Source: a virus
DNA: 52,767 bases
Direction: 5' to 3' (one strand)
Virus record (IMG/VR): IMGVR_UViG_3300042319_001969
Span: 1-52,767 of that record
Below are positions 6,681-16,900 of the stretch, piece by piece (the stretch's first letter is position 1; each line of letters begins with the position of its first letter). The notes under the pieces are model-generated. The model had not been told where the DNA came from. It saw only the letters and a program-made list of their open reading frames with translations, and ran no database searches. Made by a program: the position numbers and the translations under genes.

Positions 6681-9470
6681 ATGGTTAACTCAGAAACCAT
6701 ATTCGACTTGGTATTTCCAGGAATGGCAATGGGCGAGAACACTGTTCTCTGCCCATTCCATTTCGAAAAAACGCCAAGTATGAATATCAACACAGTACAA
6801 AAAATTTATCATTGTTTTGGATGCGGAGCCCATGGTAACGAAAATGACTTTATTGAACAATACTACGGTATTTCTAAAGAAAATATTGCAGCATTTAAAG
6901 AAGCGTTATATAAATCAGAATTAGTTGAAGACTATGAACACTTCTCTAGAAATCAAGAAGATTTAGAACGTAATTTTACTTATGACTCACTTGTCAAATT
7001 AGGAATTTCTAAAACTTTATTAGATAATTTAAAAGTTGGTATTGAAGTAAATGTCGTTAGAGACCCTGATACCGGTAACTTTGATTTTGTTCCTAATACT
7101 GATAGCACGCGTTTAGTTTGGCCTATTATTGTTAAAAATCGCATTTTAGATTTAAGAGCTTATACAATTGCTAAAGGCACTTTGCCTAAGTCAAAATCTA
7201 AAGTTGGAGCACCTGCAGGTATGGTTTTACCATATCATTTATGGGAATCTGACGATAATCCTACAGTTGTTTGCGAAGGTGAAAAAGATATGACCTTTGC
7301 TAGAAATGCAGGATTTAACGCCATTAGTTTAGGCGGTTGTAATAATCTTCCAGCAATTTTCTTAAAGTCTTTTACAGACCGTTCAGTTTATATTGTTTAT
7401 GACAATGACAACGCTGGACGTGCAGGAGCACTTAAACTTGCTTCAGCGTTATACGAAGTTACTAAAAATGTCCATATTGCAGACATTAGTAAGTATGTCA
7501 AAGAAAATAAAGAAGATATTACAGATTTTTTTACAAAATATAAAGGTACTAAAGACCAGTTTCAAGAAATGTTAGACACTGCTAAAGTGTTTGATACTAC
7601 TTCTCAAGAACAATATATTAAAGAAAGCTATCCTAAAGTCACATTAAACGAAGCATCTACAACCCATTTAGGTAAAGTAGTTCGTAGTGACATTCAAGTA
7701 ATGGCTACTTATGAAGACCAATATTCAGTTCCTAGCTATGCTACTTTTAAAAAAGAAAAAACTGGCGGTAAAGACGAACTTAATCGTATTCCAGTTGGAA
7801 CTACAGAATACTGGACCTTAACTAAATATAACTTTGATGATGTTTTAGTTTTAGTCGAAAATAATCTTAAGAAAAGTCAAATTACAGACAATTTAAAGTC
7901 TTTAGTCGGTTGGGGATTAGAAGAAAATGTTAGTGTCACTACTTCAAATCCTAAAACTATATTTAAAGCACAAGTTGCAGATAATACAGAATCTGTTACA
8001 ACTCAAGATATTAAACGTACAGAATTTACTTGCTATACTGATATGAAACTAGAAGCTGGTAAAAATTATCAGTTAATTTATAAAATTGTTCCACATGCTT
8101 ATCGTGGTCAGCAACAAGTACTAGTGGCTATTTCTGTTAAAGAATCTAGTGATACTGTTACTTCATTTGAAGTTAATGAGCACACTATTAATGATTTAAA
8201 AGCTTTTCAAGGGATGCCATTTTTAGATTTAGTTACAAAGCAAAAAGCGTATATTAAATTTGACGTTGACAATCGTTTGTTAGAATTTATTGATTTGTGG
8301 TACCATACCCCACCTTCATTTTCTTTTGGTTATCATAAAGGAGTTCGTGGCTATTTAGATGGTCTTATTATTGCAGAATCACGTGTAGGTAAGTCTTCTA
8401 CAGCAAAAGCACTTTCTGAAATATATGAAGTTGGTGCAATTGCTTCATTAGCAGGTAGTGCCGCTACGCCAGCTGGTTTAATTGGAGGTAGTGTTAAAGT
8501 CGGTAATTCTTCTCAAATTCGCCCAGGTCTTATTCCACGTAATCACAATCGTTCTATTATATTTGAAGAGTTAGCTAAAGCTAAATATTCTTTATTACCT
8601 GAACTTACAGACATTCGTAGCTCAGGAATGGTTCGAATTAATCGTGCAACTGGCGATTTAACATTACCAGCTAGTGTTCGTATGTTATTTTTATCTAATC
8701 CTAAAGCTACTGAAGAAGGTCCAATTCGTCCAATTATTGCATATCCTAATGGATTAGAAATTATTAAAGACCTTATTGGTACCGTAGAAGATATTGCACG
8801 TTTTGACTTTGCCTATATTTTAGGAACTGAGCCTCAAACTATTAACCCTTCTTGGACTCCTCCAGAAGGTTTTACAATTGCTCAACTTAAAAGTCGTATC
8901 CGTTGGGTTTGGAGTCGTAAAGAAAATCAAATTATTATTCCAAATAAAGTCCAAGACCATATTGTAACAAAATCTAAAGAATACAATGAAATTTATATGA
9001 ATAGCACTAAAATCTTTAGTACAGAAACTTGGAAAAAACTAACACGTCTAGCCATTGCTATTGCAGGTTACACTGTTAGCACAGACATGGAATACAATAA
9101 TATTATTGTTACCGAACATCACGTTAACATTGCTGGGACATTACTTAAAAGTATTTACGATAATGATATCTTTAAATTAAAGCAATACACAGACGAAGAA
9201 CGTAAAAAGCTTTACTCAAGTACTGGAGACACAATGAAAATTCGCGATTTACGCGTACGTTTTCCAGCAGTTATGCAATACTTAGAAAATAACAGCACAA
9301 TTTCAAAAAGCACGTTATTTACTATTTCAGGTGTTGACCAAACTGTTTTTAATGACGTTATGCAAAACTTGTCTAAAGATTACTTTATTGAGTTATCTAG
9401 GGACAGAGTATTTCCTACACCTAAGCTTCTTATGACTTTAAGAAAGTTAAACGAAAGCGCAGGTACTTAA
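6681..9470 (+). CDS. Primase fused to MCM-like AAA+ helicase
   Basis: A 929-residue fusion. Residues 20-50 form a CHC2-type zinc finger (C24, H27, C45, C48). A Toprim core follows, with CEGEKD (E199) and YDNDNAG (D241, D243), so the first third is a DnaG-like primase. The C-terminal third has AAA+ features: ESRVGKSS near 565 (Walker A), SIIFEEL near 630 (Walker B) and LFLSNP near 673 (sensor 1). The sequence around them (TPAGLIGG, then RPGLI, then a hairpin-like segment before the sensor) follows the MCM layout rather than that of a DnaB/T7 gp4 RecA-type helicase. It probably unwinds and primes at the fork. RBS GAAAGGAA. Confidence 0.82.
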   Translation: MVNSETIFDLVFPGMAMGENTVLCPFHFEKTPSMNINTVQKIYHCFGCGAHGNENDFIEQYYGISKENIAAFKEALYKSELVEDYEHFSRNQEDLERNFTYDSLVKLGISKTLLDNLKVGIEVNVVRDPDTGNFDFVPNTDSTRLVWPIIVKNRILDLRAYTIAKGTLPKSKSKVGAPAGMVLPYHLWESDDNPTVVCEGEKDMTFARNAGFNAISLGGCNNLPAIFLKSFTDRSVYIVYDNDNAGRAGALKLASALYEVTKNVHIADISKYVKENKEDITDFFTKYKGTKDQFQEMLDTAKVFDTTSQEQYIKESYPKVTLNEASTTHLGKVVRSDIQVMATYEDQYSVPSYATFKKEKTGGKDELNRIPVGTTEYWTLTKYNFDDVLVLVENNLKKSQITDNLKSLVGWGLEENVSVTTSNPKTIFKAQVADNTESVTTQDIKRTEFTCYTDMKLEAGKNYQLIYKIVPHAYRGQQQVLVAISVKESSDTVTSFEVNEHTINDLKAFQGMPFLDLVTKQKAYIKFDVDNRLLEFIDLWYHTPPSFSFGYHKGVRGYLDGLIIAESRVGKSSTAKALSEIYEVGAIASLAGSAATPAGLIGGSVKVGNSSQIRPGLIPRNHNRSIIFEELAKAKYSLLPELTDIRSSGMVRINRATGDLTLPASVRMLFLSNPKATEEGPIRPIIAYPNGLEIIKDLIGTVEDIARFDFAYILGTEPQTINPSWTPPEGFTIAQLKSRIRWVWSRKENQIIIPNKVQDHIVTKSKEYNEIYMNSTKIFSTETWKKLTRLAIAIAGYTVSTDMEYNNIIVTEHHVNIAGTLLKSIYDNDIFKLKQYTDEERKKLYSSTGDTMKIRDLRVRFPAVMQYLENNSTISKSTLFTISGVDQTVFNDVMQNLSKDYFIELSRDRVFPTPKLLMTLRKLNESAGT

Positions 9471-9471
9471 T

Positions 9472-11574
9472 ATGAGTCATCATGAAATCTTAGCGAACTA
9501 TCAATTTATAATTATTGATAGTTTAGCTAAGGCTAATGAAATTTTAAATAGTCTTCCTACAAACATATCTATTTTAGCTTTTGATACCGAAAGTAATACC
9601 AAAATTGATATGACTAAGTCAGATGGTTCTACTATTGACTTAGGTAATGACTTGCCTATATTATTACAATTTGGATACGACAATGTAGTGTACATCGCAG
9701 ACTTAACAGTTTCTGATGAACTTACAAAGTCTGTATTTAAATTATTTGACGAAATGTGTCTAAGAAGTACGTTTGTGACCGCCCATAACATTAAGTTTGA
9801 CATTAACATGTTGTGGAATAAAGGCTATGTATTTCATACTACTAATGCTTGTGACTCTATGACTGTAGCTAGATTAGCTTTAGAATCTAAAACCGAACGT
9901 GAAGGTGGTTACCCTATGGGTTTAAAACCACTAGCAGCTAGATTATTAGGTTCAGCTTACGCTAATCTAGGCAAACAAGTCGACGCTGAACTTAGCAGAC
10001 TCTGGACTGAAAAGCTTAAACAATTAAGAGATTTACTTAAACCCTATGGGGTATCTAGAGCTCAAATAGATGAAACTCTAAAAGATGTAACAGGTTCTTT
10101 AGAAGAATACTCTTTAGATGTACAAACAATTTGGGTTAACTGGATTATTAATTCTAAAATATCTTATGCAGATTTAGACCGTAAGTTGTTACTTAGCTAT
10201 GCGGGAATGGACGTAATTATTGTTTTAGAGCTATTTAGACTATTACTTCCTAAAATTGCAGACAAAGGTATGTTAAAAGTGCTACGTATGGAAATGAATC
10301 TTATTATGCCATTAGTACGCATGGAACGTACAGGATATGTTGTTGATAAAAAGTATCTTATTCGTTCAAAGCAAGCACTTATATTTGAAATTAATAGTAT
10401 AAAAGCTATTAATGATAAGTTGTTAGGAGTTTCTTTAACACCTAATCAACATGCTGAAATTAAAAAAGCTATTAAAGCTAAATATGCCTATGACTTAGAA
10501 AATACTGATAAAAAGTCTTTACACATTAAAATGATTACTGATAAGACTATGCCTAATGAAGTTAAACAGTATTTAGAAAACGTTATGTATCTAAGAACCT
10601 TAGAAAAGTTTATATCTACGTATATTAATAGTATGCTATATAGACTTAATAACTCTAAAGATAACAAGGTTTATACCCAATTTAACAGTGCCGGTGCAGT
10701 CTCAGGTCGTTTTACTAGCAACTTTCAACAGTTTCCTAAAGAAGCTGTCTATTCAAAACTAGGTAACTTTGAGTTATTTCATCCTCGTAAGATGTTTGTA
10801 ATAGAAAGTAACGAATACCCAGTATTAGCCTATGTTGATTATTCACAAATTGAGTTGCGATTACAAGCAGAGTATACTCACCGCTGTACCCAAGGTCAAG
10901 GCGATGTTAATATGCTTAGAGCTTACATACCATTTAGATGTGTTCAAAAAGATAGTAAATATTATTACGAAGAAGACCTTACTAAAGAATGGACACCTGT
11001 TGACGTACATACTCAAACTACACTTATGGCTTTCCCAGACATTGACCCTAAATCAGATGTATTTAAGAAACTACGTAAAGTAGGTAAGCAAGTTAACTTT
11101 GCTATTATTTACGGAGCTAGTTTAAAGAAAGTACAAGAAACTTTAGCAGATACAGACCCAGACGTAGTTAAAAAATTATACTATGGATTTGGTCAAGCTT
11201 TTAAAGACATTAACGCTTATCGTTTATGGATTAAAAAAGAATATGGGTATAACGGTTATGTTGAAAATCTTAAAGGCCGTAGATACTTTATTGAAGAGCC
11301 TAGAGACGCTTACAAATTAAATAACTATGTTATTCAAGGCAGTGCCGCAGACATTTTAAAAGAAGTAATTTGTAAAATTGATGAGTACTTGCAAAATAAA
11401 AAGAGTAAATTGCAAGCGTGTATTCACGATGAACTTTGTTTTGTAATTCATAAAGATGAGCAAAATATCATACCAGAAATTCAACAAATTATGGAAAACA
11501 CATATAAAGGTATAGTTCCTTTAACAACTGAAGCTTCTATTAGTAAGACAAGTTGGGGAGATAAACATGAGTGA
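9472..11574 (+). CDS. Family A DNA polymerase with 3'-5' exonuclease
   Basis: A 700-residue replicative polymerase of the Pol I/T7 gp5 class. The exonuclease domain shows LAFDTES (D38, E40) and TAHNIKFDINML. The palm and fingers show motif A VDYSQIELRL near 455, motif B RKVGKQVNFAIIYG near 534 and motif C CIHDELCF near 650. There is no room for a 5'-3' exonuclease domain. It starts one base after the primase stop with no strong Shine-Dalgarno, so it is probably coupled. One copy of the GCGGTGAG octamer (minus strand) is at 10877. Confidence 0.95.
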   Translation: MSHHEILANYQFIIIDSLAKANEILNSLPTNISILAFDTESNTKIDMTKSDGSTIDLGNDLPILLQFGYDNVVYIADLTVSDELTKSVFKLFDEMCLRSTFVTAHNIKFDINMLWNKGYVFHTTNACDSMTVARLALESKTEREGGYPMGLKPLAARLLGSAYANLGKQVDAELSRLWTEKLKQLRDLLKPYGVSRAQIDETLKDVTGSLEEYSLDVQTIWVNWIINSKISYADLDRKLLLSYAGMDVIIVLELFRLLLPKIADKGMLKVLRMEMNLIMPLVRMERTGYVVDKKYLIRSKQALIFEINSIKAINDKLLGVSLTPNQHAEIKKAIKAKYAYDLENTDKKSLHIKMITDKTMPNEVKQYLENVMYLRTLEKFISTYINSMLYRLNNSKDNKVYTQFNSAGAVSGRFTSNFQQFPKEAVYSKLGNFELFHPRKMFVIESNEYPVLAYVDYSQIELRLQAEYTHRCTQGQGDVNMLRAYIPFRCVQKDSKYYYEEDLTKEWTPVDVHTQTTLMAFPDIDPKSDVFKKLRKVGKQVNFAIIYGASLKKVQETLADTDPDVVKKLYYGFGQAFKDINAYRLWIKKEYGYNGYVENLKGRRYFIEEPRDAYKLNNYVIQGSAADILKEVICKIDEYLQNKKSKLQACIHDELCFVIHKDEQNIIPEIQQIMENTYKGIVPLTTEASISKTSWGDKHE

Positions 11575-12022
11575 TTATCGAAGCGACAAAGCTTACAAAC
11601 GTGAAGCTTGGATTCAAAGAGAACGTAGCTATTGGTCAACTAATAAAATACCTAAATATAATTGCTATAAAAGCGAAATTTATGAGATTGATTTTGGTGA
11701 GAATGTTGGTTCCGAATTATCAGGTAGACACTTGGGACTTGTATTACAAGACTCAAACCCTTATACTGATAGAGTACTAGTAATTCCTTTATCCAGCAAG
11801 ATTGAAGAGTATAACTCTAGGGATACTGTTGAATTCTACATAGGAGGTACTAAAATTACATCTAAAGCGTCGATAGTCGTTAATGAGACTAGATACATTA
11901 GTAAGCTTAGAATCTTTTCAAAGAGTCTGTTGTTTGCTGAACATGTTCAAAAAGGACAAGCAGTTGGAATAGCTATTAATCTTAGCGATGAAAACTATGC
12001 TTATTATGGTACATTTAAATGA
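11567..12022 (+). CDS. MazF/PemK-like protein (possible endoribonuclease)
   Basis: A 151-residue protein overlapping the polymerase end by 8 bases. From residue 38 it follows the PemK/MazF beta-barrel pattern: SEIYEIDFGENVGSE, SGRHLGLVLQDS, RVLVIPLSSK and a late SKASIVVNETRYISKLRI. Family members cleave RNA at short motifs and are usually paired with an antitoxin; no antitoxin-like gene is adjacent. In phage replication arms such proteins may cut host mRNA or may have lost activity. An N-terminal extension of about 37 basic and aromatic residues is unusual. RBS GGGGAG inside the polymerase gene. Confidence 0.75.
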   Translation: MSDYRSDKAYKREAWIQRERSYWSTNKIPKYNCYKSEIYEIDFGENVGSELSGRHLGLVLQDSNPYTDRVLVIPLSSKIEEYNSRDTVEFYIGGTKITSKASIVVNETRYISKLRIFSKSLLFAEHVQKGQAVGIAINLSDENYAYYGTFK

Positions 12023-12519
12023 TTACATTATGCGTTATAGACCCTTCTGGTAACTTTAACTCCGGTAAAGGTAAAACAGGCGTATCTTACATTGTATACG
12101 ATGATGAAAAGAATGAATTAATGTGGGACACTCTTAGGTTAGACACAGTGTCTGCTAAAGATTATAAATCGCGTCATGAATACTGGGCAGAAATAATGAA
12201 AAAAGCACATGGTGCTAATCAAGTCATTATTGAGAGTTTCATGATTCGTACGGATGGATTCTTAATGGGAACCATGCCGGAAACCATTATGCTTATTGGA
12301 GCTTTGACTTGGGAATTGGAAAAAGACAAAATACCTTATATATTCCAAACCCCAAGTCAGGCTAAAGTAAGGTTTAAAGATGACATTCTTTTACGAAAAG
12401 TGCCAAATATGACCTATCTTAATAATCGTTATTACTTAAACGGTAAAATGACTAACGACCACGTTAGAGATAGTTTAAAGCATTTGCTATACTATATTAA
12501 TTATGGGAGAACAAAATGA
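12019..12519 (+). CDS. RuvC-like Holliday-junction resolvase
   Basis: A 166-residue RNase H-fold nuclease. Acidic residues are placed as in RuvC: D8 in CVIDPSG, E72 in VIIESF, and the C-terminal TNDHVRDSLKH with D147, H148 and D151. The substrate would be branched DNA from recombination or replication before packaging. The start overlaps the stop of the preceding gene (ATGA). Crossover-junction resolvases of this size are typical for phages of low-GC Gram-positives. Confidence 0.82.
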   Translation: MITLCVIDPSGNFNSGKGKTGVSYIVYDDEKNELMWDTLRLDTVSAKDYKSRHEYWAEIMKKAHGANQVIIESFMIRTDGFLMGTMPETIMLIGALTWELEKDKIPYIFQTPSQAKVRFKDDILLRKVPNMTYLNNRYYLNGKMTNDHVRDSLKHLLYYINYGRTK

Positions 12520-12692
12520 GTATTAAAGCTAAAAAAGAATGTGTACAGTGTTTATTTTGTAATTTTAAACAATGTAACCCCAGTCTTGTAAAACATTTTA
12601 AAAAAGAGAAAGGTGAAGATAGACACAGCCGTTACGTATGTTCGGGGTGTCTAGATTGGATTGCTTATGCAACAAAAAAAACCGAAGAATAA
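12516..12692 (+). CDS. Small zinc-ribbon protein, 58 aa
   Basis: This short gene overlaps the resolvase stop (ATGA). Cysteines at C9, C12, C15 and C20 and a C42xxC45 pair make a zinc ribbon or small treble-clef fold likely; the region between is basic (HFKKEKGEDRHSR). It probably binds nucleic acid or a partner protein. The function is unknown. Confidence 0.65.
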   Translation: MSIKAKKECVQCLFCNFKQCNPSLVKHFKKEKGEDRHSRYVCSGCLDWIAYATKKTEE

Positions 12693-12876
12693 ACTACTTC
12701 CTAAAACCATTAAAATAAATATTTATTGGGTTCCAGATGAAGAAGGTAACGTTATATTAGATGAAGATGCTACTTTTGAAGAATATTCTAATAAAATGGC
12801 AGAGTTGGTAGAAAAATATACTGAAATTAATGAAATTGAATTTGAAGATGAAGTAGGAGAGGGTGGAGGATGTTAA
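12667..12876 (+). CDS. Hypothetical acidic protein, 69 aa
   Basis: The frame opens at ATG 12667 inside the zinc-ribbon gene and ends in TAATG, which supplies the start of the exonuclease. The head is basic (QQKKPKNKLLPKT) and the rest acidic (FEDEVGEGGGC). No clear Shine-Dalgarno is seen for it, so translation would depend on coupling. A TTG at 12661 could also open it. No family is recognised. Confidence 0.6.
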   Translation: MQQKKPKNKLLPKTIKINIYWVPDEEGNVILDEDATFEEYSNKMAELVEKYTEINEIEFEDEVGEGGGC

Positions 12877-13916
12877 TGGATATAACTTTATATAACAGTT
12901 ATGGTATTATAGATAAAGGTTCTGAAATTGAAATAATTCCAGTTCCTAAAGACGAATCTGACTGGAAAAAAGACCGTAAAAAAACTATAGGTGGTTCTGA
13001 AGCAGCAGCTATATTAGGACTTAACAAGTACTCCTCACCGCTTAAAATCTACCGAGCTAAAACCGAAGACAACGAACATGCACAAGACATGCTTGGTAGA
13101 TTGCCTAGTGTTAAAAAAGGTAGAGAATTAGAAGGATGGATTTTAGACAATAAAGTTAAACCTTTATTCCCAGAATACAACCTTATTAAGCCAGACCATA
13201 TGTTTAAAAACATTAACTATCCTTGGTTAATGGGTAACTTAGATGGTATTGGTACTTTAAAAGATAAAACTTACAACGCTTTAAAAGATACTATTGGTAT
13301 TGAAATAAAGTTAATTACCGAATACGGTGAAGCAGCATGGAACGGTCCTGATTACGAAGGTATTCCATCTTATTATTATGTTCAAGTTCAAACATATATG
13401 GCAATTACAGGTATAGAAGTATTTTATGTTTGTGCTATGTTTGAATCTAATTGGGAATTAAAAACTTATAAAATTCCTAAAGATTTAGATTTTATTCATA
13501 TTAGACTATTGCCTGAAACTAAAGATTTTTACAATAATCATTTGTTAATGAATATTCCTCCTACTCCTACTCCATCTATAGATTCTGATGAAATTACTAA
13601 TATTTTACCAGACATCGAAAACACTCCTACTGTATCTAGCGAAGAACTAAATAAGATGTTAGAAGACTATAACTCATTAGATGGTGTTATTAGAGCTTCT
13701 GAACTACGTTTAAACATTTTGAAGGATAACATCGTAACTAAATATATCGAAGGCGCTAGACCTACAGAAACATCTAAATCTATTATATCTTACTCAAAAG
13801 TTACACGACCAGCGTTTGATTCTGCTAAATTTAAAGAAGAAAACCCTGATTTGTATCAAAAATACATTAATCCATCTACTTATGTTAAATGGAATATTAA
13901 AAAATCTAAAAAGTAA
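12876..13916 (+). CDS. YqaJ-type phage exonuclease/recombinase
   Basis: A 346-residue nuclease of the YqaJ/lambda-exonuclease (PD-(D/E)XK) class. It has KTIGGSEAAAILGLN near residues 36-50, GNLDGIG with the metal-binding Asp, GIEIKL (the ExK element) and YYVQVQTYMAITG, the family's conserved glutamine helix. It would resect DNA ends to feed the Sak4-like annealing ATPase and SSB. ATG 12876 sits 6 bases after GGAGG; the ATG at 12870 touches the RBS and is unlikely. It is the last gene of the plus arm before the terminator. A GCGGTGAG copy (minus strand) is at 13034. Confidence 0.85.
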   Translation: MDITLYNSYGIIDKGSEIEIIPVPKDESDWKKDRKKTIGGSEAAAILGLNKYSSPLKIYRAKTEDNEHAQDMLGRLPSVKKGRELEGWILDNKVKPLFPEYNLIKPDHMFKNINYPWLMGNLDGIGTLKDKTYNALKDTIGIEIKLITEYGEAAWNGPDYEGIPSYYYVQVQTYMAITGIEVFYVCAMFESNWELKTYKIPKDLDFIHIRLLPETKDFYNNHLLMNIPPTPTPSIDSDEITNILPDIENTPTVSSEELNKMLEDYNSLDGVIRASELRLNILKDNIVTKYIEGARPTETSKSIISYSKVTRPAFDSAKFKEENPDLYQKYINPSTYVKWNIKKSKK

Positions 13917-13926
13917 TAAAACAAAG

Positions 13927-13955
13927 ACCCTATGGAGACCCCATAGGGTTTTTTT
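13927..13955. terminator. Bidirectional terminator between convergent arms
   Basis: ACCCTATGG and CCATAGGGT form a 9-bp stem with a 5-base loop, followed by a T-run on the plus strand. Transcription from the left (exonuclease) and from the right (virion arm) meets here. The minus-strand side has a poorer U-tract. Confidence 0.88.
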
Positions 13956-13993
13956 ATTTCTGGTCTCCTTTTACGCCTTTGGGCGGTGAGGAA

Positions 13994-16900
13994 CTATTTC
14001 TTACGCTTCTTGTTGCTAAAATCTGGCTGGAATACTGAAGGTAACACATCAGCCGGTTGTATATTACCTTGTTCTAATTTAGACGGTAATCGTAAAGCAC
14101 TTTGTATTTGACGTTCAAACGGGTTGGCAGACTGTAATAAGTAGCGCATGTAGCTAAAGTTAGGGTCTCCTCGTTTGACGTTTGGCGTATAAACATCTGT
14201 AGTATATGGTCTGTACTTAACATCTTCTGACGGTAATGCTGCTTGAGTCAATATTTTAGTTAGTGGATTTAATCTATATGCTAGGTTAGGAACTGGGTTG
14301 TTTAAAGTATCAAAAGCACTAAATAGTGACCCGTACGGGGTAGGTTTAAATAATGAACCCAAAGCAGGTACTGCTCCACGTCCTTTAGCTTCTGCTAAGA
14401 ACTCATCTTTTTGAGCTGCTTTGTTTTTATCATCCCATAAATTTTCGTGTACGGAAATAACATTATCTATAATTTGAGGATTTTCAATAGCTTTATTTAA
14501 CCAAAAGCCTAAATTCTTAACCATAAAAGTTGGAAATGGAATAACAGTTGATATCCCTGCCATTAAATCTGTAATATTATCATAATTAAAATGAGCAGCG
14601 TTCATACTGTTAGCCGCGTTTTGAAAAGCAATATTTAATTTTTCAGAGTCACCAAATAATGACTTTTTAATACCTGGGCTACGTTTACCTATCTCTTCAA
14701 TAATACCTTCTTCTTTAAGAATGGCTAATATATGAGCTGAACGCATCATGTTTTCAATACTACTAGATGCGGCCATAATTCCATTGTTAATAGGATTATT
14801 AAAAAATAAACCAAAAGTTTTCTTGTTACCATAGATAATTTTTTCAAAAGCATTAGTTTGAACACTGTACTTTGAAATAACATCTACTGCATCTAAACCT
14901 TTTGACAATTCTTGTCCAATTCCATACTGTTCTAAATCAAAAGCCTTAAGTCTATCTAACATTTTCTTAGAAAAGAAATTAGTTACCGTGGTGTCTTGTA
15001 CTCTATTCATTAACATATACAACATTGAAATAGATTTAAATTGTTCAGCTTGTTCTGGAGTAATTAATTTGCTAGAAGCTCCGGCATCTAAATACTCAAA
15101 AAACCGTTTACGAGCTTTTCCATCTTTAATTAACATTTGAGGAGTAAAAAGTTCTCCAGGTTTACCCCAAGTTTTTAAAAAGTTTTCTACGATATCTGTC
15201 ATAGTGTTTTCTAATTTAACAACGTCTATCATAGCACCGGTAGTTTTAATAGATGTTTCTACAAAACTTCTGTCGTATTTAGCACCTAACTCTGTAGCAG
15301 TCTTAAAAAATGCGTCGTTTATATTACCAATTGGAAACGCGGGGTTAGTTAAAACTCCAAATTTAAACGGTAAAGTAAAGTATTTATTAAGTATTAAATA
15401 TGCTTTATTAGATAATATAGCATCTTTTTTAAGTAAACGGTCTAAAGGAGCGTACAAAGTACTAGGTAGTAACACTGCTTCTCCTGTTGAAAATGCTTCT
15501 TCTAAAGCTTTGTCGCTAAATTTGTCTACTCTTTTGAAAGACTTTAACGTACCATCTTTATATACAGGAATTAATACGTCTAGTTGATTAACGTTACCCC
15601 CAACACTTTTAGTAATAGGGTCTACAGCAAATAAAGCCGCTTTTAATTCTTTACTAGAGTTAAACATTTTACTAACTTTAAGATTATCGTTTTCAAATAA
15701 GTTTAAAAATAGTTGATAATTTTTATTAGCTAACACACCTTCTGATAAAGTACCATTCATTATTTTAGCTAAATCGTCGTCTTCAAATAATTTACCAAGT
15801 TCGTTATCTTGGAATAAACTCATAGGCCCTTCGTAAGACCTGCCAGTAAATATACTTCTAAACTTCTTATTTAAGTTTAAATAGTTACCCATAGAATTAG
15901 AATATTTTCCTAACTCTTCAACATTCATTACTACTTGCTTACCTGTTTTATCTAGATAAACAAAACTTCCTAACATTTTCTTACTAAGCTTGTCATTAGC
16001 TACAGCAGTGTGGTGTAAATATGGAGTACCATTTTCTAACAAGGCGTCTAATTCATCTTTATGCCCAAGTTTAGTGACATGTTTTCTAACTTCGTCAATA
16101 CCTTCCGCGTAAGTTTGTTTTAATAAAGCAGCTTCTGCACCTTCTTCAGCAAATGCTTTTGCGCCTTTATTGTTATACCAAAGGATATCTTCGTCAAATA
16201 TAAATTTGCCATCTATTTGAGATTTGGCAATTTTTGTAAAATAATTTTGGAATCCGTCAACGCTTTCGTTTAAAAATATACCAACAATGTTATCTGGGTT
16301 TTCTTTATTTAAAAGCAAAATGTCACCCGTAGCTCCCATTTTACGAGCAGCCTCGTTAACAAGGTTTGCTAATTTTTGTAGTTGTTTACGTAATGCAGCA
16401 CGTTCTGCAGCATCTTTTACCACAGTTAATTTAAAACCGTTAGACTTAATTAAATCTACAAGAACAGTTTGTTTTTTGCTTATATAAGGTTGAGCTTCAT
16501 CCATGCTCTTAATAAATCTTTTAACCATAGGAATATCTTTAATACTAGCTATTTTAGCTATAATTTCTCTAACTTTAGGGTTATCTAAGCTAGCTGAAAA
16601 ATTTTTAGAAACTACATTACTAGAAGTAGTAATAGCTCTAGATAGTCTGCTAAATAAAGTTTCTTTTTTAGTAGTTGTTCTATAAACATCTACTTCTTTA
16701 GCAAAGCTTACTGGAGTAGTAGGATATTGTTGTTTCATTGCTGTTTCAATAGCAGTGTTTAACGCTTCTTCTACTGGTCCCGCTTCTAAAGTTTTTTGTG
16801 CAGCTTTAATAGGGTCTGGTACAGTAGCGTTAGGAACAATTGGAGGTAACTCTTTAGTTGGAGTTGTCAACACTTCGTTGACAGCTTGTGTCAATTTTTC

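Noticed and set aside
10832-11780. Extra plus-strand frames within the polymerase and MazF-like genes
   Set aside because: Overlap fully with strong domain-bearing genes in another frame.
13927-13955. Attachment site or packaging hairpin
   Set aside because: Stem, loop and T-run are those of an intrinsic terminator between convergent genes; no integrase is present.
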